A stretch of 64,000 nt of DNA, from the NCBI RefSeq assembly GCF_004323735.1, contig NZ_CP036455.1, positions 5,389,101-5,453,100 of the forward strand, given 5' to 3'. Below are positions 8,307 through 17,535 of the stretch, piece by piece. How positions within the stretch are numbered: the stretch's first letter is position 1; every line of letters begins with the position of its first letter. Source of the stretch: Streptomonospora litoralis (lineage in GTDB: Bacteria > Actinomycetota > Actinomycetes > Streptosporangiales > Streptosporangiaceae). Position numbers and translations under genes: made by a program. The notes under the pieces are model-generated. The model had not been told where the DNA came from. It searched no databases and saw nothing but the letters and a program-made list of their open reading frames with translations.

Positions 8307-10706
8307 TCAGAACAGTGCATCCCCTCGGGCGAAGAGGGCGCCGTCCACCTGGTCGGCGCCTGGCGGCCCCGAGTCCGTCGCCGTGTTCGGCAGGAACGGG
8401 CTCGGGGTCCCGTGCCAGGTGATCCCGAGCGTGTCGCGGGCGCGGGTGGCGGCGACGAACAGCAGGGAGCGGGACCGCTGGACTTCCCTCTCGTGGCGGG
8501 TGGGATCTTCGCGAAACTGGTCGATGTGGCGGCCGGGCACGAGGCCCCGGGTGACTCCGGCGATGGCCATCCGCCGGTATTCCAGGCCCTTGAACCGGTG
8601 CAGCGTACCCACGTGGACGGCGTCGTCCAGGCGGGGCCCCTCCGGGCCGATGCCCGCCGCGCGGACGCCTTCCCGAGCTAGTCGCCGCTCGACCTCGCTG
8701 ACCATGTCGCGGGTGGGGACGGCGACACCGATGGAGGTCTGCTCCTGCTCCGCACCGTCCTCCCCCTCGGCTTCCGCGGCGGCCGCGGCCCGCTCGCGGT
8801 CCTCCTGTTCCCAGGCCGCCACCGTCTCCGCGAGGGCGTCCAACTCCGCCTGCCAGGTGTCGAACCCGCGGATCTCGGGCCGCGGCCCCTTCAGCACGGA
8901 GCGGTAGCCGGCCAGGGTCTCGGTGCTGTCGTCGAGGTTGTCCCAGCTCTCCTCCCCCAGCAGCCCGAGCGCCGAGCCGAGGATCTGCCGGGTGGTGCGA
9001 TAGCTGAGGGTGAGTCGCGCCGAGCGGCCGCGGATGTTGATGCCGAGGCTGCTCAGCGACGCGTAATTGTCGTAGATGCGCTGATGGGTATCGCCGACAA
9101 GGAACAAGTCGTTGTCGCCCTCGCGCACCAGTGCCCGCAGCAGCTTCCAGTGGGCGGGGCTGAGATCCTGCGCCTCGTCGACGACGACGTGCCGGTAGGG
9201 GTAACGGAGGTTCGCCCACGACTGCTCCAGGTGCTGAAGCATCTGGGCGCCCTCGCGATCCTGCCGCTCCTCGAACGTCGCGATCTTCATCGCCTGCTCG
9301 GACTGGATGCGCGCCGCCAGCTCGGCGACCTGGCGGTGGGTCCACAGCCCTTTCTCATCCAGGCGCATGGTGAAGCGCTCCACGAGCTGCCAGATCTCCG
9401 CCCGTTGCGCGCGGCTGATCCGCTTGCCGCGGCCCGCTCGCCGGGCACGGAAGTAATCCGCTCGCGAGTTGACGGCCTGGCCGAGAATGACCTGGTTCCA
9501 CTCCGCGTGCAGGAACTCCGCGTCCCACTGCGTCTCGCCGAGCTCGGTGAGCAGGTCGGACCACTCGCGCAGGGCCTTCTGGTCGTCGATCCAGCGGCGG
9601 CGCCCGGTGCGGCCGGTCTCGGCGACGATCTGCGTGGCGAGCTTGTCGATGTTGACGATCTCCACCCGGTCGACGACCGCCTGCCCGCCCAGCTCCAGCA
9701 GCCGTTTGCGCAGATCGGCGGCGAGGTTCTTGTTGAACGTCGTGAACAGGATCTCCTTGCTGCGGCCCGGCGGGAGGCGTGCCGCGAGGTGCGCGACCCT
9801 GTGCAGGGCGACGATGGTCTTGCCCGTACCCGGGCCGCCGCTGACGCGGGCGGGTCCGCGGTACTCGCGCCGGACGAGCTTGTGTTGAGCCGGGTGCAGG
9901 AAGACCTTCCACCGGCTGAAGCGGTCCTCGATGGCCGCCTGGATGTCTGTGTCCTCGCTGGTGGCACGGGTCGCCGGACGTGCCAGGGCCGCCGAGTAGT
10001 CGGAGGTGTCGACCGTCTCGGAGGTGGCCACCGGCCGCGTGATCTCCTCGAGGACCTCGTCGAAGCCCATCCCGTCAGCGAGCCGGAGCAGGACGTCCTC
10101 GGTGAGCGAGGGGGCGTACTCGACCAGGCCGTACAGCTCCTCGTCGGTGGTCACCTTGAGCGCGAGCGGCAGCAGTGCCTCGGCGACGCCCAGCTCGCGC
10201 AGCTGATCGCGGGTGTAATCGGCGAAAAGGGGACGCGGCGCTTCGGCGGGCACGTCGGGCGCAGCGGGCTCAGCCGGCACGTCCTGCCCGGCCTGCTCGG
10301 CCGGGTCGGTGTGCCCCTGTCCGGTGCCGGGCTCGGCGGAGGCCGTAGCCGACTCCACGACCTCCATGTCGATGAACTCGATGCCGCCGGTGACCTGGTT
10401 GATCTGATGCTTGAACCGTTCGAGGTTGTCGTAGACCTCTCCGCGGGGGCGCACCGCCACCAGGACGTAGTCGCTTTCCCCCGCGTGCAGCAGCAGCGCC
10501 CGGTAGTCCTTGTTCACCCGCGCCGAATACAGGCGCCCGCCCTGCACCCCTTCGAGGATCTTGAGGTTCAAGCCCGGGTTCTCCGGGTTGTCGCGGAACT
10601 TGTACTGGAACTCGTAGACGGCCCCCTTCACCGACCGCGGGAGCTTCCGGATCTGCTTGTCGGCTTTGTCCAGCAGCCTCAGTGTGGCCCTGCCCTGCAC
10701 GTTCAT
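8307..10706 (-). CDS. RelE-fold/UvrD superfamily 1 helicase fusion
   Basis: 799 residues. The first roughly 110 residues (TLRLLDKADKQIRKLPRSVK, LKILEGVQGGRLYSARVNKDYRALL, LVAVRPRGEVYDNLERFK) have the pattern of RelE/ParE-like mRNA-interferase folds. After a linker, an SF1 helicase follows: GGPGTGKT Walker A near residue 289, VVVDEAQDLSP Walker B near 507, GDTHQRIYD, LSYRTTRQI, RFKGLEYRRMA and LFVAATRARD. It should be an ATP-driven DNA translocase; whether the RelE-like part still cuts RNA or only binds is unknown. Its ATG overlaps the stop of the giant helicase gene as ATGA, so the two are translationally coupled and probably act together. Last gene of the operon. Confidence 0.88.
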   Translation of the reverse strand: MNVQGRATLRLLDKADKQIRKLPRSVKGAVYEFQYKFRDNPENPGLNLKILEGVQGGRLYSARVNKDYRALLLHAGESDYVLVAVRPRGEVYDNLERFKHQINQVTGGIEFIDMEVVESATASAEPGTGQGHTDPAEQAGQDVPAEPAAPDVPAEAPRPLFADYTRDQLRELGVAEALLPLALKVTTDEELYGLVEYAPSLTEDVLLRLADGMGFDEVLEEITRPVATSETVDTSDYSAALARPATRATSEDTDIQAAIEDRFSRWKVFLHPAQHKLVRREYRGPARVSGGPGTGKTIVALHRVAHLAARLPPGRSKEILFTTFNKNLAADLRKRLLELGGQAVVDRVEIVNIDKLATQIVAETGRTGRRRWIDDQKALREWSDLLTELGETQWDAEFLHAEWNQVILGQAVNSRADYFRARRAGRGKRISRAQRAEIWQLVERFTMRLDEKGLWTHRQVAELAARIQSEQAMKIATFEERQDREGAQMLQHLEQSWANLRYPYRHVVVDEAQDLSPAHWKLLRALVREGDNDLFLVGDTHQRIYDNYASLSSLGINIRGRSARLTLSYRTTRQILGSALGLLGEESWDNLDDSTETLAGYRSVLKGPRPEIRGFDTWQAELDALAETVAAWEQEDRERAAAAAEAEGEDGAEQEQTSIGVAVPTRDMVSEVERRLAREGVRAAGIGPEGPRLDDAVHVGTLHRFKGLEYRRMAIAGVTRGLVPGRHIDQFREDPTRHEREVQRSRSLLFVAATRARDTLGITWHGTPSPFLPNTATDSGPPGADQVDGALFARGDALF

Positions 10707-13700
10707 CCTTCCGTCCCGCTGATGCGATGCGCCAGCTCGGCGGCATCCCAGTGCTGTGCGTCCCGCGCGTCCCATTTCGCTTCGGCGTATGCGGCATCGC
10801 GCTTGGCCTTCTCCGCGTCGCCGTCGCCCACGGCGCCGTGTCCGACACCGTTCAGCACGACTGCGATCCGTGCCCCGGGCCAGGCGAGCTCGGCGGGCCA
10901 CAGGCCCTTGCCGAGCTCGTAGCCGACTTCGGGAGCGGGGGCGCCGCGGGCGTAGAGGGCGCGGGCGAGCGAGGCCAGCCCCGGTTCGTCCGGGTCGAGC
11001 AGCGCGATGGCCTCTTCCCAGAAGGGATCGGTCTGCTCCTGGGGCACGTCGTGCACCTGTTCCGCCGACGCGTCCGGATACCCGGCCGACACAGCCGACA
11101 CAGCCGTCCCATCTTCGCCGACGGCCTGCCCGCCGGCCTCGGCGGGAGCCTCAGCCGACTCCGATGCGAGCAGTGCCGCCGCGTCGACCGGGACGGTAGC
11201 GGACATGTCGGTGACGACTTCGGCCGTCTCCGGGTCGGTGACGGGCGTCTGGGCGAGGCTGCGGCTGATTCCCTCGCCTCCCGCGACCGCGAGGACCGCC
11301 GGGTCGAAGGAGTCGAGGTCGCTGAGGGCCAGTTGCGCCCCGTCGCCGTTCTCCGCCGAGAGGAACTGCACGAGGTTGCCCCAGTACAGCCACGACGCCC
11401 AGCGCCGCTTGTGCGCGTCGGCGTCCGCTCGGACCGTGTCGTCCCGGTCGTCGACGACGACGAATGCACTGACCCCGCGTGTTTCGCCGTCCACCACCAC
11501 GCTCACCGCAAGACCCGACAGGTCCGTGCCGCGGATCAGCGGCAGCTCGCCCGCGCGCACCTTGGCGGACGCCGGCAGCTCCTCGCCGCGCAGTACCCCG
11601 GGCAGCACTTCGGGAAGCCGCTCGCGCCGGAGTGGGACCCTGGTGGCGCCGGGGGTGCGGAGCATGCCCGAGGCAGCGGCTTCGGCCCGGGAGCGCCAGC
11701 GTTCGTGGTCGGGGTCTGCGAGGAACGCGAGGAGAGTCTCGATCGGGCTCGTCCACACGGTTGCGGCAAGCTCGTCGGCGGTTCCCCCCTGCTGCTGGTA
11801 GAACCGGCGCGCCGCCATCTGCGCCTCGTGGCCGTAGGGTTTCCAAGGCGGCGTGTGCGGCTCCTCCCCGGTCTCCCAGTAGGCGACGTCTTCCCAGGTG
11901 AGCTGGAATACCGTGATCCCGGCGGCGCGGAGCCGGGCCCGCTTGGCCGCGTCGTCGGCGAGGCGGTTGACGTCGGCCGCGGCGTGGTAGGCGTAGCCGT
12001 CCAGGTAGACGGCGACGCGCTGGGTACCGGAGTCGCGCCGCTGGAAGACGACGTCGGGTCGCGTCTGCTTGATGGTGTTCTGCAGGATGACGCGCCAGCT
12101 GACCACCGTATTGTCCGGACCGGTCAGCCGCACGTCGGCGGTGCGGCGGTCGTTGACGCGACCGCCGTAGCTGAACGACCGCTCCGCTCCGGGCTCGCTC
12201 GCCCAGGTGCGCAGAGCGGCGAGGAACCGCGCCTCCAGCTCGCTCTCGACCTGGTCCCACAACGAGATCTCGTCGGTGGCGGCGACGCTTTCGGTCTCCC
12301 ATCCGTCGAGGAGCTCGTGCAGCATGTCGACGGCCAGCGCCCGGTCGGCGTAGGGGAAGTCGGGATCGGCGACGTGGGGCAGCAGGCAGCGGTGGCAGGC
12401 CGCGGTGTTCTCCTGGTCCTTGCAGTCGCAGCCCTCCACGGCTTCGAGCGCGTGGCCGAGGATCTCGCGGACCCCCTCCTGGCCGGAGCGCGGGTTGAGG
12501 TAGCCGCTTCCTCCCGGAAGGGTGTCGTGCACGACCAGAAACCGGCGCACCATGCCCGTCTGCGGATCGGGCATGGTGGCGGTCGTCGTCCGGATGTGGT
12601 CGAGCCTGCCTCCGTAGAGCCGGGCGAGCCCGGCCATGACGGCGGCCTGAAAAGTGACGGTACGCTCGCGCACCTGCACGGTGGCGACCGGGACGAGGAT
12701 GCGCAGCGCCTCGGTCTGCAGGGTGTGCGCCAGGATCAGCGGCAGGTGCTCGACGTCGTCGCCGCGCCGGTGGCGGCACCACGGCCGGTGGTGGCTGGGA
12801 GAAGCGTCGTAGCCGCTGGTCGTGAGCGCCGTGCGGTTGCGTTCGGGCGCATCCGGCGTGGCCCCGCCGCACTCGGTGCACACGTGGAAGGGGTGGTGGC
12901 GGACCTGCTCGCCGGCGAACTCGGTGTCGGCCTGGCGGTCCATCCGCAGCGCTCCGAGGTTGAACCGGCGGATGACGGCGCGGCGGGTGAAGTCCACCCC
13001 GAAGGCGCGATTGCGGTGGCGCCAGGCCCCCGGGGCGATGTCCTCGCGGGCGATGTCCACGGCGGTGACGACCTCGTAGTACCGGCGCTGCCGCTCGTCG
13101 TGGTCGTCCCGGATGAGGGCGTCGTCGCGACGGTCGCGCGCCTCGGCCCGCTGCGGCTCCAGCACGTTGTGCAGTGCGCTGCTATCGCCGATGCGGGTGC
13201 CTTTGCATCGGGGGCACGGGCTGGTGTCCTCCGCCGCGGTGGTGGTGCGGGTGTAGCCGCACTGGGGGCAGACGCGCCACCGGGTCCAGATGCTGCGGTT
13301 GCCGGTGCCGATGTCGAGGCCGTCGACGGTGTGCCGGTAGCCGCGGGCGTAGAAGTGGTTGCCCGGGGCGAACTCGGTGAGCGCGGTCAGGGCCGAGCGC
13401 TCGTATTCGCGGACCTCGCTGTGGTACTGGGTGTCGCCCTCCGCGCCGGGCGCCGACCACGTGATCGTGGCCTCCAGTGCGGTGGCGGAGTCGATCAGCG
13501 AGTAGTTGGGCAGCAGGCCCAGTTCGACGAGGGCCGCGTGGGCGTTGGTGCGGCCGATCTCGCCGATGCGGCGGGCGATCGCGCCGCGCTCGGCGTTGAG
13601 CTGCCACTTGCGGGTGCGCTGCTCGGGATCCGAGTCGAGGAGGGCGGCTGCCGCGTTGTCGATCAGCTCCAGCCGGTGGCGGAGGTCGGCCAGCCGGTCC

Positions 13701-16700
13701 TGCCAGCGGGCGTGAGCGGCGGCGACGGCGTCCTTCAGCCCCAAGGCGGCGTACTCGCGCAGTTGAGCGGCCGCCTCGGGACTGACGGAATCGCCGGCCC
13801 CGGAGAACAGCGCGAGGAAGTCCTCGGCGAGCCGCGGCCCGTCGGCCAGGGCCGCCTCCACGAAAGATCGCAGCCAGCCGGTCTCGCCGAACAGGGCGGA
13901 GGCGCGCCGCGGAAGCGGCAGGACGCCGGGCATCGCTCCGCGGGCCGCCAGGTCGACCAGATGCGCCGCGTACTGGCGGCGAAGGATCTCCACGGCCGAG
14001 GGGTAGCTGCCGGGCGGCTGGATCGGACCGGCGATCATGTCGGCGGGGGCGGCCAGGTAGTGGCGTTCGCGGGCGCGGCGTCCGGCGAGGGTGAGCAGCA
14101 GCGAGTTGCCGGTGCGCCGCCCGGCGCGCCCGACCCGCTGCACGTAGTTCGCGGGGTTCGCCGGGACCGAGCCCAGGATGACGGCGGAAAGGTCGCCGAT
14201 GTCGATACCCAGTTCGAGGGTGGGCGTGCAGGAGAGGACGTTGGGGTCGCTGTAGCGGGCCTGCTGCGCGAACGCCGTTTCGACGCGCTCGCGCTGCGCG
14301 CGGGTCAGCAGGCCCGTGTGCTCGGCGGTGGCGACGCGGAACGGCTCGGCGGAGAGGTAGAGCTGGCGGTAGTAGTCGTCGGTGAAGCGGCGGTCCTCGT
14401 CGGGGCCGAGCCTGCCGGGGCAGCGGTAGCGCGGGCAGGCCGCGCCCACCCAGTCGGCGAGCAGGTCGTGGTGGACAGTCTGGCGCCAGTTGCACGCGGG
14501 GCACAGGACCCCGGCGCGGTGGACGGTCTCGGCGTCGAGGCGGCGCACCAGGATGCGGCCCGGGCGCAGACCGTAGACGCGGGTGGAGGAGTCGGCGGCG
14601 GTGTAGCGGGTGAGCGCCCCTTCGTCGCAGAGGCACTCGAGTAGAGCGGCGAGGTAGCGGGCGGCCGTGGTGTCGTCGACTCCCAGGCTGCGCATCGTCC
14701 AGTCCTGGTACCAGGTGCGCCTCCCGGCGACCGTGTCGAACTCGCTTTTGTTGCGGGGTTCGGTCAGGACGAAGCGCGGAGCCGGCAGCCCTTCGGGAAA
14801 GGCCGGCATCCCGTCCGGACGTTTTCCCCAGATAGTGCCGTAGCGGCGGGTTCCGGCCTTCTCCACCCAGGCGTCGAGCCAGTGGTGGCTGATACCGCCG
14901 CGGGTGCGTACACGTTCCAGCAGGCCGCGCAGGAAGCCGCGGAACACGTCGGGGCCGGGCAGGGCGCCGAGCCGGTTGGCGTGGTGCAGTAGCAGGTCGC
15001 GGGCCAGACTTGCGAGCCGGTCCGCGTCGCCGATGTCGACTTCGGCGGCGGCGGTGCGGGTCAGCTCCAGAGTGCGCCCCTGGCGGGACCGCAGTCCGAA
15101 CTCCATGACGGCCGAGAAGGCGAGTCGTTCGCCGATGGTCTGCCACACCCGGTCGTCGCCCTCCCACTCACCGGCGAGGACGGTGTCGATGCCGTCGTGC
15201 TCGTGCAGGTCGGGCGGGACGACGCAGGGCAGGTACTTCGGATCGCCGGCGGTGGTGACGGTGTCGGCGATCAGGTCGTTGAGGGCAGCGGGGCTGCCGT
15301 CGGCGGGCAACTGTGCGGCCAGCAGCACGCGCAGGGAGAACGTGTAGGACCGGTTGGACACGAATCCGGCCCGATGGGCGGCGTCCTGCACGGCGTCGTT
15401 GAAGATCAGGGTCTTGGGCTGCTCGCCGCCGTGGGCGAGCTGGCCGCCGGTGAACAGCTCGGTGACGGCGACGGAGGCCAGGGCGGCCAGGCCGGCGCCG
15501 AGGAACCGGGTGCCCTGGTCCGCGTCGCACGCCGGGCAGCGGTCCTTCTCGGCGGCGCGGAAGGACTCCTGGCTGTGGACCAGGTCGGCGAGCACGAGCA
15601 CACCGTCGAGCTCTCCGTGGACGGCGGCGTCCACGTCGGTGTCGGTCACCGGCCGCACGTGGGCGCCGGAGGATTCGAGGACCTGCACGCCCCGCCCGTT
15701 CGCGCGGTTCTTGGCTTCGGCCGCGGTGGCGTGGATGAGGGGGCGCACGGCCTTCTTACCGGAGATCGCGGCACGGTAGATGTGGTCGGGGTCGGTGTCG
15801 AGGTCGGCGGGATTGCGCTCGGGCGAGATCGCCGCCCACCCGGAGCGGCCGCAGTGGCGGCAGTAGGCGGCAGGTAGCCGCCCGCGGCCGATCACTGATG
15901 CGGTGGTCTCGCCGTCGAGTGCCGGGGGAGCTTCGCCGTGCCAGCTGAACGCGGGCCTCGTCTGGGAGATGTCGCGCAGCAGCCGGCTGACCGACCGCAC
16001 CCACAGGTGTGTCTCGATGTGCACGAAGGGGCGGTCGGGGTGGTCCGGATCCCTCGCGGTGGACAGCAGCGCCACGTAGCGCGAAAGCGCCTCGGCCGCC
16101 TGCGCCCGGCCCGTGCGCAGCGCGGCGCCCCACTGGTAGGCGCCTTCGCGGGGAAGGCGCTCCAACAGGGCGTCGAGGGTGGCCACGCCCCCTCCGAGGG
16201 TCTTCAGCAGCGCCTCGGTGAGGATGTGGGTGCGCAGGACGGCGCCCAGTTTCGCAGGATCGGTCTCGTCCTCGTCGGTGAACACGAGCCTGATCCGGCG
16301 CATCGCGTCGTCGTCGTGGTGGGGGTCGGGGATGTTGGCGACGGCGAGCGGACTCGGGATGGGCAACCGGTACTCGATGGTGTCCATGAACTCTTCGACA
16401 CCGAGGCGGTCCTCAGTCACCACGGAGCCGGGGGCGAATTCGGTGCCGAAGACGGTGGCTGCGACGCGGCGCACGGCTGCGGCCCCGTCTTCCCCGGCAT
16501 CGTCGCGGGGATCGTTGGCGCCGAGGGTGGCGCTGGTGGCGACCGGGCAGATCCCGCCGAGCGGCCTGCCGGGCTCGCTGTTGCCGGTGGCTGCGGCCAG
16601 GCGGCGCAGCAGCATCGCCACGTCGGTGCCCTGCGCGCCGTCGTAGGTGTGGAACTCGTCGACCACGATGTAGGCCGGTCGGCAGCCGTCCCAGAGTGGC

Positions 16701-17329
16701 ACATCGGCATCGCGCTGGAGCAGCAGGTCGAGCATCTTGTAGTTGGTGATGAGGATGTCGGGCGGATTGCGCCGGATCTCACCCCGCTGGGTCATGACGC
16801 GGTCGTAGCCGCCCTCGGGGGTGTCGCCGATGTAGAGGCCGGCGGTGACCCGCTCCAGGCCGGGCTGGGACAGGTAGCCGTTGAGCCGCTTCGCCTGGTC
16901 GGTGGCCAGCGCGTTCATGGGGTATAGCACGACCGCTTTCACTCCGGCGTGGCCGCGGGCCCGCTCGCGGCGGCAGTGGTCGAGCACCGGGAGCAGGAAC
17001 GACTCGGTCTTGCCGGATCCGGTGCCCGTGGTGATCAGCGTCGGCTCGGCGGGGCCGTTCCGCGTTGACAACCGCTCGAAGGCCGCGGCCTGGTGGAGGT
17101 AGGGCGCGAATCCGGCGGGCGCCCATTCCAGGTGGCGCCGCCAGTCGTCGCCGGCGTGCCGGAAGGGGGTTCGGATCCGCAGGTAGGGGCCGCGGAAGAT
17201 GCCCTGCTGCGGATCGTTCAGGAAGCTTTCCAGGGATTCGCGGACGGGTTCGTCGGCCAGGGCGAACGTGGTGGAGAGGTACTGGGTGAGGTTGCGCCGC
17301 ACTTCCGCGGCGGCCAGAGTCGGCTGCAC
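10703..17329 (-). CDS. Giant DUF1998-type SF2 helicase (DruE-like) with nuclease-like tail
   Basis: 2208 residues from a GTG start. N-terminal DEAD/DEAH helicase core: TGTGSGKTES Walker A near 101-110, YPMNALATDQ, VVDEFH box near 222-227 and SATLG near 265. The helicase C-domain includes ELGIDIGDLSAVILGSVP and YVQRVGRAGRRTG. Many paired cysteines (CRHCG, CPACD, CPACN, CPQCG, CPRCKG, CTECGG) suggest zinc clusters, and the DUF1998 cysteine region CDCKDQENTAACHRCLLPH follows. Around residues 1755-1810, TRPDVVFQRRDSG, VAVYLDGYAYH and GITVFQLTWED resemble a Vsr/DUF559-like PD-(D/E)XK nuclease. Size and DUF1998 resemble DruE of Druantia; shorter relatives (MrfA/YprA) repair DNA. A defence role is inferred from context. 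It shares an operon with DUF262, AAA and UvrD genes. Confidence 0.88.
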   Translation of the reverse strand: MQPTLAAAEVRRNLTQYLSTTFALADEPVRESLESFLNDPQQGIFRGPYLRIRTPFRHAGDDWRRHLEWAPAGFAPYLHQAAAFERLSTRNGPAEPTLITTGTGSGKTESFLLPVLDHCRRERARGHAGVKAVVLYPMNALATDQAKRLNGYLSQPGLERVTAGLYIGDTPEGGYDRVMTQRGEIRRNPPDILITNYKMLDLLLQRDADVPLWDGCRPAYIVVDEFHTYDGAQGTDVAMLLRRLAAATGNSEPGRPLGGICPVATSATLGANDPRDDAGEDGAAAVRRVAATVFGTEFAPGSVVTEDRLGVEEFMDTIEYRLPIPSPLAVANIPDPHHDDDAMRRIRLVFTDEDETDPAKLGAVLRTHILTEALLKTLGGGVATLDALLERLPREGAYQWGAALRTGRAQAAEALSRYVALLSTARDPDHPDRPFVHIETHLWVRSVSRLLRDISQTRPAFSWHGEAPPALDGETTASVIGRGRLPAAYCRHCGRSGWAAISPERNPADLDTDPDHIYRAAISGKKAVRPLIHATAAEAKNRANGRGVQVLESSGAHVRPVTDTDVDAAVHGELDGVLVLADLVHSQESFRAAEKDRCPACDADQGTRFLGAGLAALASVAVTELFTGGQLAHGGEQPKTLIFNDAVQDAAHRAGFVSNRSYTFSLRVLLAAQLPADGSPAALNDLIADTVTTAGDPKYLPCVVPPDLHEHDGIDTVLAGEWEGDDRVWQTIGERLAFSAVMEFGLRSRQGRTLELTRTAAAEVDIGDADRLASLARDLLLHHANRLGALPGPDVFRGFLRGLLERVRTRGGISHHWLDAWVEKAGTRRYGTIWGKRPDGMPAFPEGLPAPRFVLTEPRNKSEFDTVAGRRTWYQDWTMRSLGVDDTTAARYLAALLECLCDEGALTRYTAADSSTRVYGLRPGRILVRRLDAETVHRAGVLCPACNWRQTVHHDLLADWVGAACPRYRCPGRLGPDEDRRFTDDYYRQLYLSAEPFRVATAEHTGLLTRAQRERVETAFAQQARYSDPNVLSCTPTLELGIDIGDLSAVILGSVPANPANYVQRVGRAGRRTGNSLLLTLAGRRARERHYLAAPADMIAGPIQPPGSYPSAVEILRRQYAAHLVDLAARGAMPGVLPLPRRASALFGETGWLRSFVEAALADGPRLAEDFLALFSGAGDSVSPEAAAQLREYAALGLKDAVAAAHARWQDRLADLRHRLELIDNAAAALLDSDPEQRTRKWQLNAERGAIARRIGEIGRTNAHAALVELGLLPNYSLIDSATALEATITWSAPGAEGDTQYHSEVREYERSALTALTEFAPGNHFYARGYRHTVDGLDIGTGNRSIWTRWRVCPQCGYTRTTTAAEDTSPCPRCKGTRIGDSSALHNVLEPQRAEARDRRDDALIRDDHDERQRRYYEVVTAVDIAREDIAPGAWRHRNRAFGVDFTRRAVIRRFNLGALRMDRQADTEFAGEQVRHHPFHVCTECGGATPDAPERNRTALTTSGYDASPSHHRPWCRHRRGDDVEHLPLILAHTLQTEALRILVPVATVQVRERTVTFQAAVMAGLARLYGGRLDHIRTTTATMPDPQTGMVRRFLVVHDTLPGGSGYLNPRSGQEGVREILGHALEAVEGCDCKDQENTAACHRCLLPHVADPDFPYADRALAVDMLHELLDGWETESVAATDEISLWDQVESELEARFLAALRTWASEPGAERSFSYGGRVNDRRTADVRLTGPDNTVVSWRVILQNTIKQTRPDVVFQRRDSGTQRVAVYLDGYAYHAAADVNRLADDAAKRARLRAAGITVFQLTWEDVAYWETGEEPHTPPWKPYGHEAQMAARRFYQQQGGTADELAATVWTSPIETLLAFLADPDHERWRSRAEAAASGMLRTPGATRVPLRRERLPEVLPGVLRGEELPASAKVRAGELPLIRGTDLSGLAVSVVVDGETRGVSAFVVVDDRDDTVRADADAHKRRWASWLYWGNLVQFLSAENGDGAQLALSDLDSFDPAVLAVAGGEGISRSLAQTPVTDPETAEVVTDMSATVPVDAAALLASESAEAPAEAGGQAVGEDGTAVSAVSAGYPDASAEQVHDVPQEQTDPFWEEAIALLDPDEPGLASLARALYARGAPAPEVGYELGKGLWPAELAWPGARIAVVLNGVGHGAVGDGDAEKAKRDAAYAEAKWDARDAQHWDAAELAHRISGTEG

Positions 17330-17535
17330 CGGCTACGTCACACTCCCTAGTTCGTCACTGGCCGCAGGGGTGCTGCGGGCACGCCTCGCGGGGCCGGCTC
17401 CGTGGAACCGGCCCGGTGTCATCCCCCCGTGGTCCGGCAACTCTGGATTCACCGGCCGCAGTTGGACGCGGTTGCTATCGGATCGGTTGGCCTGTCTGCG
17501 GCGGGTTCCGGTGGTGCGCGATCGGCGGCACCGCG

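Noticed and set aside
7636-9345. Minus-strand frame of 569 codons across secreted protein and helicase genes
   Set aside because: Arg/Pro-rich out-of-frame product; both true genes in other frames have clear motifs.
10682-14644. Plus-strand open frame of 1320 codons
   Set aside because: Antisense shadow of the giant helicase; Gly/Arg/Val-rich composition and no domain.
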